Shown in pieces: positions 1 through 9,368 of a stretch of 64,000 nucleotides of DNA. The translations under genes were made by a program, and so were the position numbers. Under the pieces are notes generated by a model. That model was not told where the DNA came from. It searched no databases and saw only the letters and a program-made list of their open reading frames with translations. Source of the stretch: an uncultured Verrucomicrobiota bacterium (lineage in GTDB: Bacteria; Verrucomicrobiota; Verrucomicrobiia; Opitutales; Opitutaceae); assembly GCA_903898675.1 (NCBI GenBank), contig CAIUGM010000038.1, positions 1 to 64,000 on the forward strand. Direction: 5' to 3'. The first letter of the stretch is position 1. Each line of letters starts with the position of its first letter.

Positions 1-551
1 AGCAGGGTGCCAGTGGTTGAAAGAGCCACTGATTGCGCGAGGTCGAGGGTGACGTCGCCCTGGGTATTGGGTGCGCGGGTGTCATGAACCGTGACGATTT
101 GGGCTCCGCTGCCAAAGTCCGGGCTGCTGATCAAGATGTAGTCACCGTTTTGCGGCTTCAATTCAGCGGGCGTGCTGACGACAATCGAGGTGTCAATCTG
201 GTGGGCCACTCCATTGGTCTTGGCGACCGGGCCCGCCATCACGCGATAGGTCAAACGGGATGACCGGGCGGGGGTAGTCCCGCTGTCCAGCGAGTAAATC
301 GGGGCCACCGAGGCCGGGCTCGTGACCGCCATGGAGACGTCGCGGTTGAAATATTCCTGAAAGAGCCGTGTATTGGCGACGGCTTCGTCGACCAGCATGT
401 TCTTCCGCACGATCTTCGAAGTCATGACGACGATGGCGGCGACCGCACCCAGCACGAGGACCGAGATTGCGAGGGAGGCCAGGATCTCGACGAGCGTGAA
501 GCCGGCCTGGTTGGCCGGCTTGCGGGCAGTGGCGGCGAAGGAAATTTTCAT
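1..551 (-). CDS. Type IV prepilin-like protein (3' part beyond window)
   Basis: This minus-strand reading frame is open to the left window edge, so it is absent from the ORF track and its C-terminus lies outside. The start ATG is at 551-549, overlapping the TGA of the upstream gene (ATGA), which implies translational coupling. The N-terminus has a short basic leader and then the prepilin peptidase/methylation signature GFTLVEILASLAISV, followed by a hydrophobic helix of about 20 residues. Such proteins are processed at the Gly before Phe and assembled in type IV pili or type II secretion pseudopili. The rest is a polar periplasmic part rich in Ser and Thr. It may be a PilW-like minor pilin or a pseudopilin; the sequence does not separate these. 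Confidence 0.8.
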   Translation of the reverse strand, partial: MKISFAATARKPANQAGFTLVEILASLAISVLVLGAVAAIVVMTSKIVRKNMLVDEAVANTRLFQEYFNRDVSMAVTSPASVAPIYSLDSGTTPARSSRLTYRVMAGPVAKTNGVAHQIDTSIVVSTPAELKPQNGDYILISSPDFGSGAQIVTVHDTRAPNTQGDVTLDLAQSVALSTTGTL

Positions 552-1174
552 GGTACGGCGCGGGTTACAGCCAGGCTCTGACTTTGGGTAATGCCCTTGA
601 TCGTGTACTTGATGGTGAAGGTGGCCTGGATGATCCGGCCGGCTGCAGCGTTGGTGCCGGGACCGTGCGCCTGGATGGCGCCGGTGTTGGGATCAAGATT
701 GTCGACCAACTCGGTCACCACCGCCTGGACCTGGGAACTGGCGGAACTGCCGAGGGTGACTGTGATGCCGGCGGTGGTGCCGGCCGTGACGGTGCCATTG
801 TTATCCGTCCAGCTCAGGCCCGTACCGTTCGGGGTCGTCGGCGTGGCGTCGAAAAAATTACGCAGGGCGGACGTCGCCGGGTCGGTGGTTTGCAGGCGCT
901 CAAATTTATCCGCGAAACTCAGGAGGACGGCGCGCGCGTTGTCGCGATGCCGGGCGAGCGTCTCCAGGTTGTAGGAATAGATGAGCATCCCGTAGACACC
1001 GAGAATGCCCATGGTGAAAACGGCGGTCGCAACCATAGCCTCCACTAACGTGACGCCGCGTTGCCCCTTCAGGTGGCGGCGGGACAGGAACCCGCGGAAA
1101 TATCCACCGGGCCGTTTGGTGTGATCGGGGGTCTCGAACATCGAATTATCGGTGGTCATCGGAGGGTGGACCAA
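548..1174 (-). CDS. Type IV pilus modification protein, PilV-like prepilin
   Basis: A 208-residue protein with a basic leader of about 40 residues, a prepilin cleavage motif (RGVTLVEAMVATAVFTMGI) and one hydrophobic helix. The helix style (EAMVA...MGILGVYGML) matches the PilV family of minor pilins that prime type IV pilus assembly. The start is uncertain: ATG at 1174 gives an unusually long leader, and the Met at residue 6 or 12 could be used instead. It lies directly upstream of another prepilin gene with an ATGA overlap, so the two form an operon continuing to the left of the window. Minor pilin is well supported by the motif; the PilV assignment is inference. Confidence 0.75.
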   Translation of the reverse strand: MVHPPMTTDNSMFETPDHTKRPGGYFRGFLSRRHLKGQRGVTLVEAMVATAVFTMGILGVYGMLIYSYNLETLARHRDNARAVLLSFADKFERLQTTDPATSALRNFFDATPTTPNGTGLSWTDNNGTVTAGTTAGITVTLGSSASSQVQAVVTELVDNLDPNTGAIQAHGPGTNAAAGRIIQATFTIKYTIKGITQSQSLAVTRAVP

Positions 1175-1398
1175 ACCTGTAATTCACTGGGCGGGAAGGC
1201 GAACCTAAAAATATGTGAAACCGGGGAGCGCCGGACCGGCCGGCCAAGGGCATACCGTGCCGTCCGGACTCGAGGCCGGATGACGGTGTGGTTGTGCTGT
1301 CAGGCTTTCCCATTGGTGCGGAGCATACACGAATTAATGAAATCCGCCTAGAGGCCTCCGCGGGGAAAACAGACCCTGCCGGCTACGGCCATTCGGCC

Positions 1399-2091
1399 CT
1401 AGCCGGGGTTGTTTGGCCCGGTCGAGGAAAAGGGCACCGGCCGCGATTCCCGCACGAACAGTGCGGCGGCCTGGGACCGGCGCGAGACATGTAGCTTCTC
1501 AAACACGTTGCTGAGGTAATTTTTGACGGTCTTCTCCGCGAGCCCGAGGTCGGCGGCGACCTCCTTGTTGGTGTGGCCCTCGGCGATCAGGGCGAGCACC
1601 CGGCGCTCCTGCGGCGAAAGAATCGCGAGGGCATCCTGCGTCGCCGAGGAACCGTCCTTCACCAGCTGGATCACCCGGGCGGTGACCGCGGGATCGAGGA
1701 TGGATTTGCCCGCACTCACATCCCGGATGGCCTTGATGAGTCCGCGCGCATCGATCTCCTTCAGCAGGTAGCCGTGCGTCCCGGCCCGGATGGCCTCGTC
1801 AATCAAGGTGGGATCGACCACCGAGGTTAAGATCAGGACGCGGGTCTCGGGGAGCCGCTTCAGGATCTGGCGGCAAACGTCGAAACCGGTGCCGTCCGGC
1901 AGGCGGATATCAAGCAGGACCACATCCGGCTGGGTTTTCTGGCAGGCCTGCACGGCGGCGGCGACCGTGCAGGCTTCACCGACAATACTCAGCCCGGGCT
2001 CGGCGCTGAGCAGGGTGCGCAAACCCGTCCGGACGAGCTCGCTGTCGTCGACCAGCAGGACACGCACCGAGGAATTGCCTGGTTTGCTCAT
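1399..2091 (-). CDS. NarL/FixJ-type response regulator
   Basis: A 230-residue two-component regulator. The receiver domain (about residues 8-125) has the acidic pair DD at 15-16, the phosphoacceptor Asp at about 61 in VVLLDIRLPDG, and the conserved Lys in LLKEID. A linker is followed by a LuxR-type helix-turn-helix (about 158-215) with LSPQERRVLALIAEGHTNKE and EKTVKNYLSNVFEKL. Phosphorylation would promote dimerisation and DNA binding. It lies 7 bp downstream of the sensor kinase gene on the same strand, so the two form a kinase-regulator pair. The partner kinase gene is frameshifted here. The target genes are not evident, although the type IV prepilin genes are the next genes downstream. Confidence 0.92.
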   Translation of the reverse strand: MSKPGNSSVRVLLVDDSELVRTGLRTLLSAEPGLSIVGEACTVAAAVQACQKTQPDVVLLDIRLPDGTGFDVCRQILKRLPETRVLILTSVVDPTLIDEAIRAGTHGYLLKEIDARGLIKAIRDVSAGKSILDPAVTARVIQLVKDGSSATQDALAILSPQERRVLALIAEGHTNKEVAADLGLAEKTVKNYLSNVFEKLHVSRRSQAAALFVRESRPVPFSSTGPNNPG

Positions 2092-2098
2092 GGGATGA

Positions 2099-3345
2099 TC
2101 AGATTGGCAGGGTCAGCACGACACGTGTGCCATCACCGGGGCGGCTGTCGATCCGCAAACTCCCGGCGAGGTGCGTGGCGCGGCTCTGCATGTTGCCGAG
2201 GCCGCAACCGGCGCCCGTCACTCCGCCGGTGGTGAAACCAGCGCCATTGTCCTGCACCAGCAACCCGACCTCGCGGTCTGTCCGGTGCAGGCGGACGGTC
2301 AGGCGCGAAGCCTGGCCGTGCCGGAGGCTGTTGCTGATCGCCTCGCGCGTGATTTGCAGGATCTCGGTGGTCTGACCGGGGTGAGAATGACGGCGGCATC
2401 CTCGTCGAGGGTGACGCTCAGGTTCACCTCCCGTTCGCCGCGCAACTCCTGTACCTGTTGCTCCAGCGCCGTCGCGAGGCTGAGCCGGCTCAGTTTTTCC
2501 GGGGCGAGCCCGGTGATGTAATTGCGGACATCGCGGATGATGCGGTTGAGGTTGCCGACGCATTGCCCGAGACGCCGGTCCGCCTCGGCGGGATTCGCGG
2601 CCAGCACCGTACGCGCGGACTCGACGGTCAGGCCGACGGCATAGAGGGTCTGGCAGATGTCGTCGTGCAACTCCCGGCCGAGCCGGACCCGTTCCGCCAC
2701 CGAGTGGTCGAGCAGGCTGCGGTTGACCTGCAGATTTTCCTCGGCGCGCAGGCGGGCGCCGTGCTCCCGGGCGAGGTCGACGGAGCGCTCATTCGAGATT
2801 TTGGCGAAGTGCTCGAGACCGGCGTTCTCCGCCCGGACCCGCGCCCAGGGCATGTTCGTGCCGCCATCGGCGACGGCGGCCCGCCGCGAACTCAGCAGCA
2901 CCAGCAACAGCGGCACGGTCGCGACCAGCAGGGAAAGCAGGACGGTCACGACCAGCGTGCGCTGATGCAACGCCTGCATGCGCAGCAGGGCCGGGCTGGC
3001 GAACTGCACCTGGGCCCGCCAGCCGGAAGCGCCGGGCAACTCCTGGACAAAGGTCAGTCCGGGGGAGTCCTTCGCCATTGGCACAGACTGGGCGTCCGGC
3101 TTCAACAATTGCACGCTGCCGCCGAGCAGGAGGCCGAGTTCGCGTTGAAAGGCGGCGTCCCACTGCTCCGGCCGCAGGCGGCTGAGAACCACCGCCTGGG
3201 TCAGGCGCACGCGCTGCTCCTCGATGGCCAGCGTCTGCAGCTGCCGGGTTTCGCGGGTCAGCCACCACTGCAGCGTCACCGTCGCGCCGAGGAAGAGCAG
3301 CAGCAGCAGCATGGCCAGGACGATCGAGCGGGTGATGGGGTTCAT
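2099..3345 (-). pseudogene. Sensor histidine kinase (HisKA_3/HATPase), frameshifted
   Basis: The gene is split over two frames. The first (from ATG at 3345) encodes two membrane segments (about residues 8-29 and 130-152) enclosing a small periplasmic region, then a HisKA_3 dimerisation domain with the phosphoacceptor His in LGRELHDDICQTLYAVG. It runs out of frame after AAVILTP. The ATPase part continues in the other frame with the N-box REAISNSLRHG, DNGAGF and GLGNMQSRA. The break is in the C/G run at about 2374-2384; adding one G there restores a 415-residue protein. It is either a real single-base deletion or a homopolymer sequencing error. It pairs with the response regulator 7 bp downstream. 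Confidence 0.85.
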
Positions 3346-3437
3346 GGCAGTACTGGTCTGCTGATACGGCAGCTGTCGGCGCCTGTCGCGTCAAAATCTT
3401 CGACATTTGGACGGGGAGCACTAGTTTTACCCTTTTT

Positions 3438-4979
3438 ATGGGATCGTTCTACATCACCACCGCCATCGACTACGTCAACGGGTCGCCCCACCTGGGCCAT
3501 GCCTACGAAAAGGTGCTGACGGACGTCATCGCCCGGTTCCGGCGGCAGCTGGGGGACCGGGTGCACTTCCTGACCGGCGTCGACGAGCACGGCCAGAAAG
3601 TCCAGGCCAGCGCCCGCCAGCGCGGCATCCCGCCCCAGCAGTTTGCCGACGAGGTGAGCGCCGAGTTTCGCGCCCTGCTGCCGAAGCTTTCCATCTCCAA
3701 CGACGACTTCATCCGCACCACCGAGGAGCGGCACAAGAAGGTCGTGCGCCAGGTGCTCCAGCAGCTCTTCGACAAGGGCGAGATCTACAAGGCGGAGTAC
3801 CAGGGGTTTTACTCGACCCGCCAGGAGCAGTTCCTGCAGGAGAAGGATCGCAACCCCGACGGCACCTGGCCGGAGATTTTCGGCGAGGTGACCGAAATCA
3901 CGGAATCGAACTATTTCTTCAAGCTGCGCCAGTACCAGGAGTGGCTGGTCGGGTTCCTGGCGGCGCACGAGGACTTCATCTTTCCGCGCTACCGCCAAAA
4001 GCAGGTACTGGAATTCCTGAAGGAACCGTTGAACGACCTCTGCATCTCGCGGCCGCGGGAGCGGCTGGAGTGGGGCATCCCGCTGCCGTTCGACGAGGCC
4101 TACGTCACCTACGTGTGGTTTGATGCGCTGCTGAACTACTATTCCGCCGTCGCGGACCAGCCCGGCGTCTGGCCGGCCGCCTGGCACGTCATCGGCAAGG
4201 ACATTTTGGTCCCGCCGCATGCCGTTTACTGGCCGATCATGCTGCACGCGGCCGGACTGCCGCTGCCCGGGGGCATCATCGCCCACGGCTGGTGGATGCA
4301 GAGTGGATCCAAGATGTCGAAGAGCACGGGCAACGCCCTCAACCCGCTGGACCTCGTCGCGGAGTTCGGTGCCGACGCCTTCCGCTATTTCCTGATCCGC
4401 GAGATGAACGTCGGCCAGGACAGCGACTTCACGCGCGAGCAGTTTCTCGTCCGCTACAACAGCGAACTTGCCAACAACCTTGGCAACCTGGTCAACCGGA
4501 CGCTCAACATGACGACACGCTTCGCCGCCGGCGTGGTGCCCGCGGCCGGCCCGGCGGAGGACCTGGAGCGGGCACTGCAGGACTTGTGGACGAAGACCCG
4601 CGACGAATTCATTCCGCTCTGCGAGGGCTTCCAGTTTCACACCGCGCTCGAGCGCGCGATGTTCTTCCTGACGGAGACCAACGCCTACATCGAGAAGCGG
4701 GCTCCGTGGAAGCTCGGCAAATCCGCCGCGCCGTCGGACCAGGCGCTGCTGCGCACCGCCCTGGCCACCATGGCCGAGGCGCTCCGGCTCGCGGTCGCGC
4801 TCATCCAACACGTCACGCCCGGGACCACGGAAAAAATCAATGCGGTCCTCGGCTACACCCCGGGCCCGGTCTGGCGCGAGGAACTCGTCTGGGGCACGAA
4901 GCTCACAGGTGCCACGGTCGCGCCGGCGCTGGTGCTTTTCCCGCGACCGGCCCCGCCGGCGGGGGAGAAGAAAGGGTAG
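3438..4979 (+). CDS. metG: Methionyl-tRNA synthetase
   Basis: A 513-residue class I aminoacyl-tRNA synthetase that charges tRNA-Met. The HIGH-type motif is seen near residue 20 (PHLGHAYEKVLTD) and the KMSKS motif near residue 290 (GSKMSKSTGN). The anticodon-binding helical domain follows. It is a short form that ends without the C-terminal tRNA-binding/dimerisation domain of E. coli MetG. The connective region has no CxxC knuckles, so it looks like a zinc-free form. The start ATG at 3438 agrees with the family N-terminus (MGSFYITTAIDYVNG). No Shine-Dalgarno is visible. Its TAG stop lies inside the palindromic repeat that separates it from menF. Confidence 0.97.
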   Translation: MGSFYITTAIDYVNGSPHLGHAYEKVLTDVIARFRRQLGDRVHFLTGVDEHGQKVQASARQRGIPPQQFADEVSAEFRALLPKLSISNDDFIRTTEERHKKVVRQVLQQLFDKGEIYKAEYQGFYSTRQEQFLQEKDRNPDGTWPEIFGEVTEITESNYFFKLRQYQEWLVGFLAAHEDFIFPRYRQKQVLEFLKEPLNDLCISRPRERLEWGIPLPFDEAYVTYVWFDALLNYYSAVADQPGVWPAAWHVIGKDILVPPHAVYWPIMLHAAGLPLPGGIIAHGWWMQSGSKMSKSTGNALNPLDLVAEFGADAFRYFLIREMNVGQDSDFTREQFLVRYNSELANNLGNLVNRTLNMTTRFAAGVVPAAGPAEDLERALQDLWTKTRDEFIPLCEGFQFHTALERAMFFLTETNAYIEKRAPWKLGKSAAPSDQALLRTALATMAEALRLAVALIQHVTPGTTEKINAVLGYTPGPVWREELVWGTKLTGATVAPALVLFPRPAPPAGEKKG

Positions 4980-5022
4980 GGGCGCTTGCCCCAAGCGCTC
5001 AGGCCGTTGCAGGCAACGGCCT
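4976..5022. repeat. Palindromic intergenic repeat at metG stop codon
   Basis: Two adjacent palindromes: GTAGGGGCGCTTGCCCCAAG, whose first bases contain the TAG stop of metG, and AGGCCGTTG-CAGG-CAACGGCCT (5001-5022), a perfect 9-bp stem. The GTAGGGGC start matches the GTAG end of other repeats in this window. Confidence 0.7.
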
Positions 5023-5042
5023 CGCCACCAAACATCGCGCGC

Positions 5043-6464
5043 ATGACCATCCTCCCCGTCAACCCCACCGAGAACGTCACCCCGGAGTCGTTGCAGGCCT
5101 TCCTGCGGCAGTGCGCCGGCCTGGCCCGGGCCGCGGGGCGGCCCCAGCTCGTGAGCATCAGCCTGGCGGTGGATCATCTCGATCCCCTGGCGGTGCTGGA
5201 ATCGATCTTCGAGCCGGACCAGCTGCATTTTTATGCGGAGCGGCCCGCGCAGGGTTTTGCGGTCGCCGGCGCCGAGGCGGTGTTGGAATTCACCACCGCG
5301 GGCGCGGACCGCTTTGCGGCGGCCCGGGATCGCATCGCGCAGGTGTTGACCGACACCATCGCAGTCGGGCCGCTGGCCGAGCCGTTCGCCGGCCCGCATT
5401 TCTTTTTGGCCAGCGGTTTCGCGCCCGAGTCTCCGGCGGACGCGGCGTTCCCGGCCCTGCGGCTGTTCGTCCCGCGCTGGCAGGTGGCGCGCAGTGGCGA
5501 CAGCACGGTGGCCGTGGCGAACCTGCTGGTGGCACCGGACGCACCGGTGGACCTGCTGGCGGCCAAGGTCTGGAAGGCCCACGCGAAATTCCGGGCGTTC
5601 GACTACCGGCAGGCCCGGCGCAAGGATCGTCCGACCACCCCCACGCGCGTCGAGGAAATCGGCGGCGAAGGTTGCTACCTCCGCGCCGTGGCCACGGCGA
5701 TGGAGGAGATCGGGCGCGGGGATTACCGGAAGGTCGTGCTGGCGCGGGCGCGGCGGCTGACCACGGCGGAGGCCTTTCATCCGCTCGGGGTCCTGAATCA
5801 CCTGCGGCAGCATTTTCCCTCCTGCTACGCGTTCTCGATCGCGAACGGTCGCGGGCAGAGCTTCATCGGCGCCAGCCCGGAACGGCTCGTGCGGGTGGCG
5901 GGCGGGCGCATGCACACCGAGGCCCTGGCCGGCTCCGCGCCGCGCGGCGAGTCGGCGAGCGAGGACGCCGCCCTGGCCCGGACGCTCCTGCACAGTGAAA
6001 AGGACCGGCGCGAGCACCAGCTCGTGCTTGATTCCATCGCGCGCCGCGTGGCCGACCTCGGCCTGAAGCTGGAACACGCGGACCAGCCGCGCGTCCTTGG
6101 CCTCGCCAACGTGCAGCACCTGCACCTGCCGATCAGCGCGACGCTGCCGGCGGGGGTGCACATTCTCGACCTGGTGGCCCGGCTGCACCCCACGCCGGCC
6201 GTGGGCGGCACGCCCCGCGAGCCGGCCGTGGCCTCACTCGCACGCCTCGAGCCGTTCACCCGCGGCCTCTACGCCGGACCGCAGGGCTGGGTGGATCACC
6301 GCGGCGGCGGGGAATTTTTTGTCGGCATCCGCTCGGCGCTGATCGACGGGCACACCGCGCTGGTCTATGCCGGGGCGGGGGTGGTGGCCGGTTCGACGCC
6401 CGAGAAGGAATTTGCGGAAACGGAATTGAAGTTCAAAGCTCTGCTCGAAGCCCTGACCGATTAA
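5043..6464 (+). CDS. menF: Isochorismate synthase
   Basis: A 473-residue chorismate-utilising enzyme that converts chorismate to isochorismate, the entry step of classical menaquinone synthesis. The C-terminal chorismate-binding domain has the signatures FIGASPERLV, EALAGSAPRG, SEKDRREHQLV and HPTPAVGGTPR. The ORF track starts at 4986, but that extension is repeat DNA; ATG at 5043 fits the protein better. The stop overlaps the menD start (TAATG), so menF and menD are translationally coupled. Salicylate- or siderophore-type isochorismate synthases share the fold, but the menD neighbour fixes the role as menaquinone. Confidence 0.95.
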   Translation: MTILPVNPTENVTPESLQAFLRQCAGLARAAGRPQLVSISLAVDHLDPLAVLESIFEPDQLHFYAERPAQGFAVAGAEAVLEFTTAGADRFAAARDRIAQVLTDTIAVGPLAEPFAGPHFFLASGFAPESPADAAFPALRLFVPRWQVARSGDSTVAVANLLVAPDAPVDLLAAKVWKAHAKFRAFDYRQARRKDRPTTPTRVEEIGGEGCYLRAVATAMEEIGRGDYRKVVLARARRLTTAEAFHPLGVLNHLRQHFPSCYAFSIANGRGQSFIGASPERLVRVAGGRMHTEALAGSAPRGESASEDAALARTLLHSEKDRREHQLVLDSIARRVADLGLKLEHADQPRVLGLANVQHLHLPISATLPAGVHILDLVARLHPTPAVGGTPREPAVASLARLEPFTRGLYAGPQGWVDHRGGGEFFVGIRSALIDGHTALVYAGAGVVAGSTPEKEFAETELKFKALLEALTD

Positions 6465-8215
6465 TGACCCGGATTCCCGCCACCGCCCTCGACTACCGCA
6501 ACACGAACAGCCTGTGGGGCAGCGTGCTGGTGGAGACGCTGCACCGGCTCGGCTTGCGCCAGGCCGTGATTTCGCCGGGTTCACGGTCAACCCCGCTGAC
6601 GATGGCCCTGGCGCGGCATGCCGGCATCGAGTCGATTCCCGTGCTCGACGAGCGCTCGGCGGCCTTCTTCGCCCTCGGCCTGGCCAAGCGCGGGCAGCGC
6701 CCCGTCGTGCTGCTGTGCACGAGCGGCACCGCCGGGGCCAATTATTTCCCGGCGATCATCGAGGCGCAGGAGAGCGGCGTGCCGCTCCTGGTCATCACGG
6801 CGGACCGCCCGCCGGAAATGCGCGATTGCGCCTCCGGGCAGACCATCGACCAGCAGAAGCTTTTCGGCAGCCACGTTAATTTCTACCACGAGTTCGCGGT
6901 GCCCGCCGCCAGCCTGCCGCTCCTCCGCTACCTGCGGCAGACCGTGCGGCACGCGTGGGAGATGGCACAGTGGCCGGCCGCCGGCCCCGTGCACCTCAAC
7001 GCGCCGTTCCGCGACCCGCTCGTCCCGCTGGAAGACGGCACGGCGCAGGGCCTGCGGCAGCTGCTCGTGGAGGAGTCCTTCTTCGCCGCCGTGAAACCGG
7101 AGCCGCGCCTGCTCAGCCAGATCGAGCGGACGGATTTTTCCGCGGTCAAACGCGGCGTGATCGTGGCGGGGCCCGCGGAGGGCGGGGTTTCCCCCGTCGA
7201 TGTCGGCCTGCTCGCCGGTCTCGCGCGGGACCTCGGGTGGCCGGTCTTGGCCGACGGGTTGTCCGGCTTGCGCGGGGAGTCCGCGCATTTTCCCAATCTC
7301 ATCGCCCACTACGACGCGGTGCTGCGCAGCCCGAAGGCTGCCGCCCGGCTGAAGCCGGAGGTCGTGCTGTGTCTCGGCGGCTGGCCCACGAGCAAGGCGC
7401 TGCGCCACTGGCTCGAGGCCGCGGCGCCGGAGGTTTTCCTGGTGACGGGCCGCGCGCGCAATCTCGACGCCCTGCATCTGTCCACGCGCCACCTCCGCGG
7501 CGGGTTGCGGGCTTTCGCCGGCGGCGTGGTTTCGCAGGGCCGGCAGTCCGCCACGTACACCGCCAGCTGGCGCCGGCTGGAAGCGGCGGCCGCGCGCAGC
7601 CTGGAGCAGGGGCTCGCGGCGGCGCGCCATTTCGAAGGCGCCGTAATCGGGAATCTGGCGGCACATTTGCCCGAGTTTACGCCGGTCATCGTGGCGAACA
7701 GCATGCCGGTGCGCGACGTGGAGTATTTCTGGCCGGCCAACAATCGTCCGCATCCGATCTATTTCAACCGCGGCGCGAACGGCATCGACGGGACGTTGTC
7801 CAGCGCCCTCGGCGTCGCCCACGGGCACCGGCCCGCCGTGCTGCTCACGGGCGACCTGGCGCTGCTGCACGACACCAACGGGTTCCTGCTCGGCCCGAAA
7901 TTCCAAGGCAGCCTGACGATCATCCTCATCAACAATTACGGCGGCGGGATCTTTGAGCATCTCCCGGTGGCAAAATTCAACCCGCCCTTCGAGGAATTCT
8001 TTGCCACGCCGCAACAGGTTGACTTCCGGAAACTGGCCGCGGCCTACGGGGCGGGCCATGTGCTGGTGCGAAATCCGGCGCACCTCGCCCAGCTCGCCGC
8101 GAAGCTGCCGAAGCAGGGCATCCGGGTGCTGGAAATCCGCACGGACCGGAAGCGCGACGCCGCGGTGCGGGCGAAACTTTTCTCGACCGCGGCCCGGGCC
8201 GTGACCAACGCCTGA
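6464..8215 (+). CDS. menD: 2-succinyl-5-enolpyruvyl-6-hydroxy-3-cyclohexene-1-carboxylate synthase
   Basis: A 583-residue thiamine-diphosphate enzyme joining 2-oxoglutarate to isochorismate to give SEPHCHC in menaquinone synthesis. The N-terminal PYR domain shows SPGSRSTPLTMALA and the catalytic-type Glu region DERSAAFFALG. The C-terminal ThDP/Mg-binding motif is GDLALLHDTNGFL followed by LINNYGGGIF. Length and architecture are normal for MenD. It overlaps menF by one base and probably shares its transcript. The downstream gene is convergent. menC, menE, menH and menA are not in the window. Confidence 0.96.
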   Translation: MTRIPATALDYRNTNSLWGSVLVETLHRLGLRQAVISPGSRSTPLTMALARHAGIESIPVLDERSAAFFALGLAKRGQRPVVLLCTSGTAGANYFPAIIEAQESGVPLLVITADRPPEMRDCASGQTIDQQKLFGSHVNFYHEFAVPAASLPLLRYLRQTVRHAWEMAQWPAAGPVHLNAPFRDPLVPLEDGTAQGLRQLLVEESFFAAVKPEPRLLSQIERTDFSAVKRGVIVAGPAEGGVSPVDVGLLAGLARDLGWPVLADGLSGLRGESAHFPNLIAHYDAVLRSPKAAARLKPEVVLCLGGWPTSKALRHWLEAAAPEVFLVTGRARNLDALHLSTRHLRGGLRAFAGGVVSQGRQSATYTASWRRLEAAAARSLEQGLAAARHFEGAVIGNLAAHLPEFTPVIVANSMPVRDVEYFWPANNRPHPIYFNRGANGIDGTLSSALGVAHGHRPAVLLTGDLALLHDTNGFLLGPKFQGSLTIILINNYGGGIFEHLPVAKFNPPFEEFFATPQQVDFRKLAAAYGAGHVLVRNPAHLAQLAAKLPKQGIRVLEIRTDRKRDAAVRAKLFSTAARAVTNA

Positions 8216-8236
8216 GCCGGGTTCTGCGGGCGGGCC

Positions 8237-9328
8237 TCAGGGCACGAGCGGCAGGTGGATCAGGAACGTGGTCCCCTTGGCGGAGGAGCGGAAATCGATG
8301 GCCCCGCGGTGGGCCTCGACGATGGAGCGTGCGACGGCCAGGCCGAGGCCGGTGCCGCCGGTCTTGCCGTGGCTGACAAAGGGTTCGAACAGGGTGGAAC
8401 GGATTTCGCGCGGAATGCCGGGACCGTTGTCGGAGATGGACAGGACGCACTGGCCGGCCACGCGGCGGGCGGACACGGTGATGCGGCCGCGCTTGCGCGC
8501 GACGAGCGCGTCGTGCGCATTGGTCACCAGGTTTTGCAGGACCCGGGAGAAACGGTCGGGATCAAGCATGAGCGTGAGCCGGCTGGGCCGGATGGCGAGC
8601 CGGACACCGGAGCGGGTCATGACGGCGGCATTGTCCTCCGCCAGCTGCCGGAACACTTCCTGCAAGGGGATGGGCCGGAGGCGCAGACGCGTCTCGCCGC
8701 GGGCGAACTCCAGCACTTCCTCGATCATGCCGCCCAGGCGGGTGACCTGCCGCAGGATGGTGGCGCAAAGCTCCTGAGTCTTCGGGTGCGGGTCGCGCTG
8801 GGCCAGCAGCTCGGTCACGAGCTGGATGGTGGTGAACGGGCCGCGGAAATCGTGGATCATCGTGTTGGCCATCTCGCCGATGAGCGTGATCTTCTCCTTG
8901 CGCACCACCTCCGTGACGTAGCGGGCGTTGGTGGCGCGGAGATTCTCGCTGAGGTGGCTGAAAAGCCGGAGCACGGTGTGCCACGGCGATTCCGAAAGCA
9001 GGCGGAGGAAGGCCTGCTGCGAGATGCGGCCGAGTTGCACCGGGCCATCGGCGATCGCGGCGGTGCTGCGCGTCGAGCCGTCGAGCACGCCCAGCTCGCC
9101 GAAATAATCGTCGGGGCCCTTGTAGGCGATCAGCTGCGGGGCGCCGCCGGGGGTTTTCTTGGTCAGCGCGACGCGGCCGGTCAGGACCAGGTAGATGCAG
9201 TCGGAGATGCTGTCCTCCGCAAAAATGACGGCCTTGTGGGGAAACCGGACGGGCCGCACCTGGCGGGCGAGCTTCGCGCCCTGCGCGGCGGGAAAGTGAC
9301 TGATGAAGCGGTGAGCGCTGGCGTCCAT
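8237..9328 (-). CDS. Histidine kinase with N-terminal cyclic-nucleotide-binding domain
   Basis: A 363-residue soluble protein with no membrane segment. Residues about 20-125 form a cNMP-binding beta-roll with the phosphate-cassette-like FGELGVLDGSTRSTA, including the conserved Glu and Arg. A histidine kinase follows: His-box NTMIHDFRGPFTTI, N-box NLVTNAHDALV, G1 DNGPGIP and G2 GGTGLGLAVARSIV. The ORF track starts at 9364, but Met at 9328 (MDASAHRF) avoids reading into the gap. It lies 40 bp downstream of kup on the same strand, suggesting joint expression. No response regulator is adjacent, so its partner is unknown. Ligand identity (cAMP, cGMP or none) cannot be told from sequence. Confidence 0.88.
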   Translation of the reverse strand: MDASAHRFISHFPAAQGAKLARQVRPVRFPHKAVIFAEDSISDCIYLVLTGRVALTKKTPGGAPQLIAYKGPDDYFGELGVLDGSTRSTAAIADGPVQLGRISQQAFLRLLSESPWHTVLRLFSHLSENLRATNARYVTEVVRKEKITLIGEMANTMIHDFRGPFTTIQLVTELLAQRDPHPKTQELCATILRQVTRLGGMIEEVLEFARGETRLRLRPIPLQEVFRQLAEDNAAVMTRSGVRLAIRPSRLTLMLDPDRFSRVLQNLVTNAHDALVARKRGRITVSARRVAGQCVLSISDNGPGIPREIRSTLFEPFVSHGKTGGTGLGLAVARSIVEAHRGAIDFRSSAKGTTFLIHLPLVP

Positions 9329-9368
9329 GGCCCGGAGGCAAGCAGCTCCGGTGCGGCCGCGCAAGGCG

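Noticed and set aside
1175-1398. Possible riboswitch (for example c-di-GMP type) in the leader of the prepilin genes
   Set aside because: The gap has GC-rich hairpins (TCCGG...CCGGA) but I could not match the conserved core of any known riboswitch class.
2458-3519. 353-aa plus-strand ORF opposite the sensor kinase gene
   Set aside because: It is the antisense shadow of a GC-rich coding region; composition is Arg/Gln/Gly-rich with no domain, while the minus strand encodes clear kinase motifs.
3342-6188. 948-aa minus-strand ORF opposite metG and menF
   Set aside because: Antisense shadow in high-GC DNA; no motifs, and both metG and menF are unmistakable on the plus strand.
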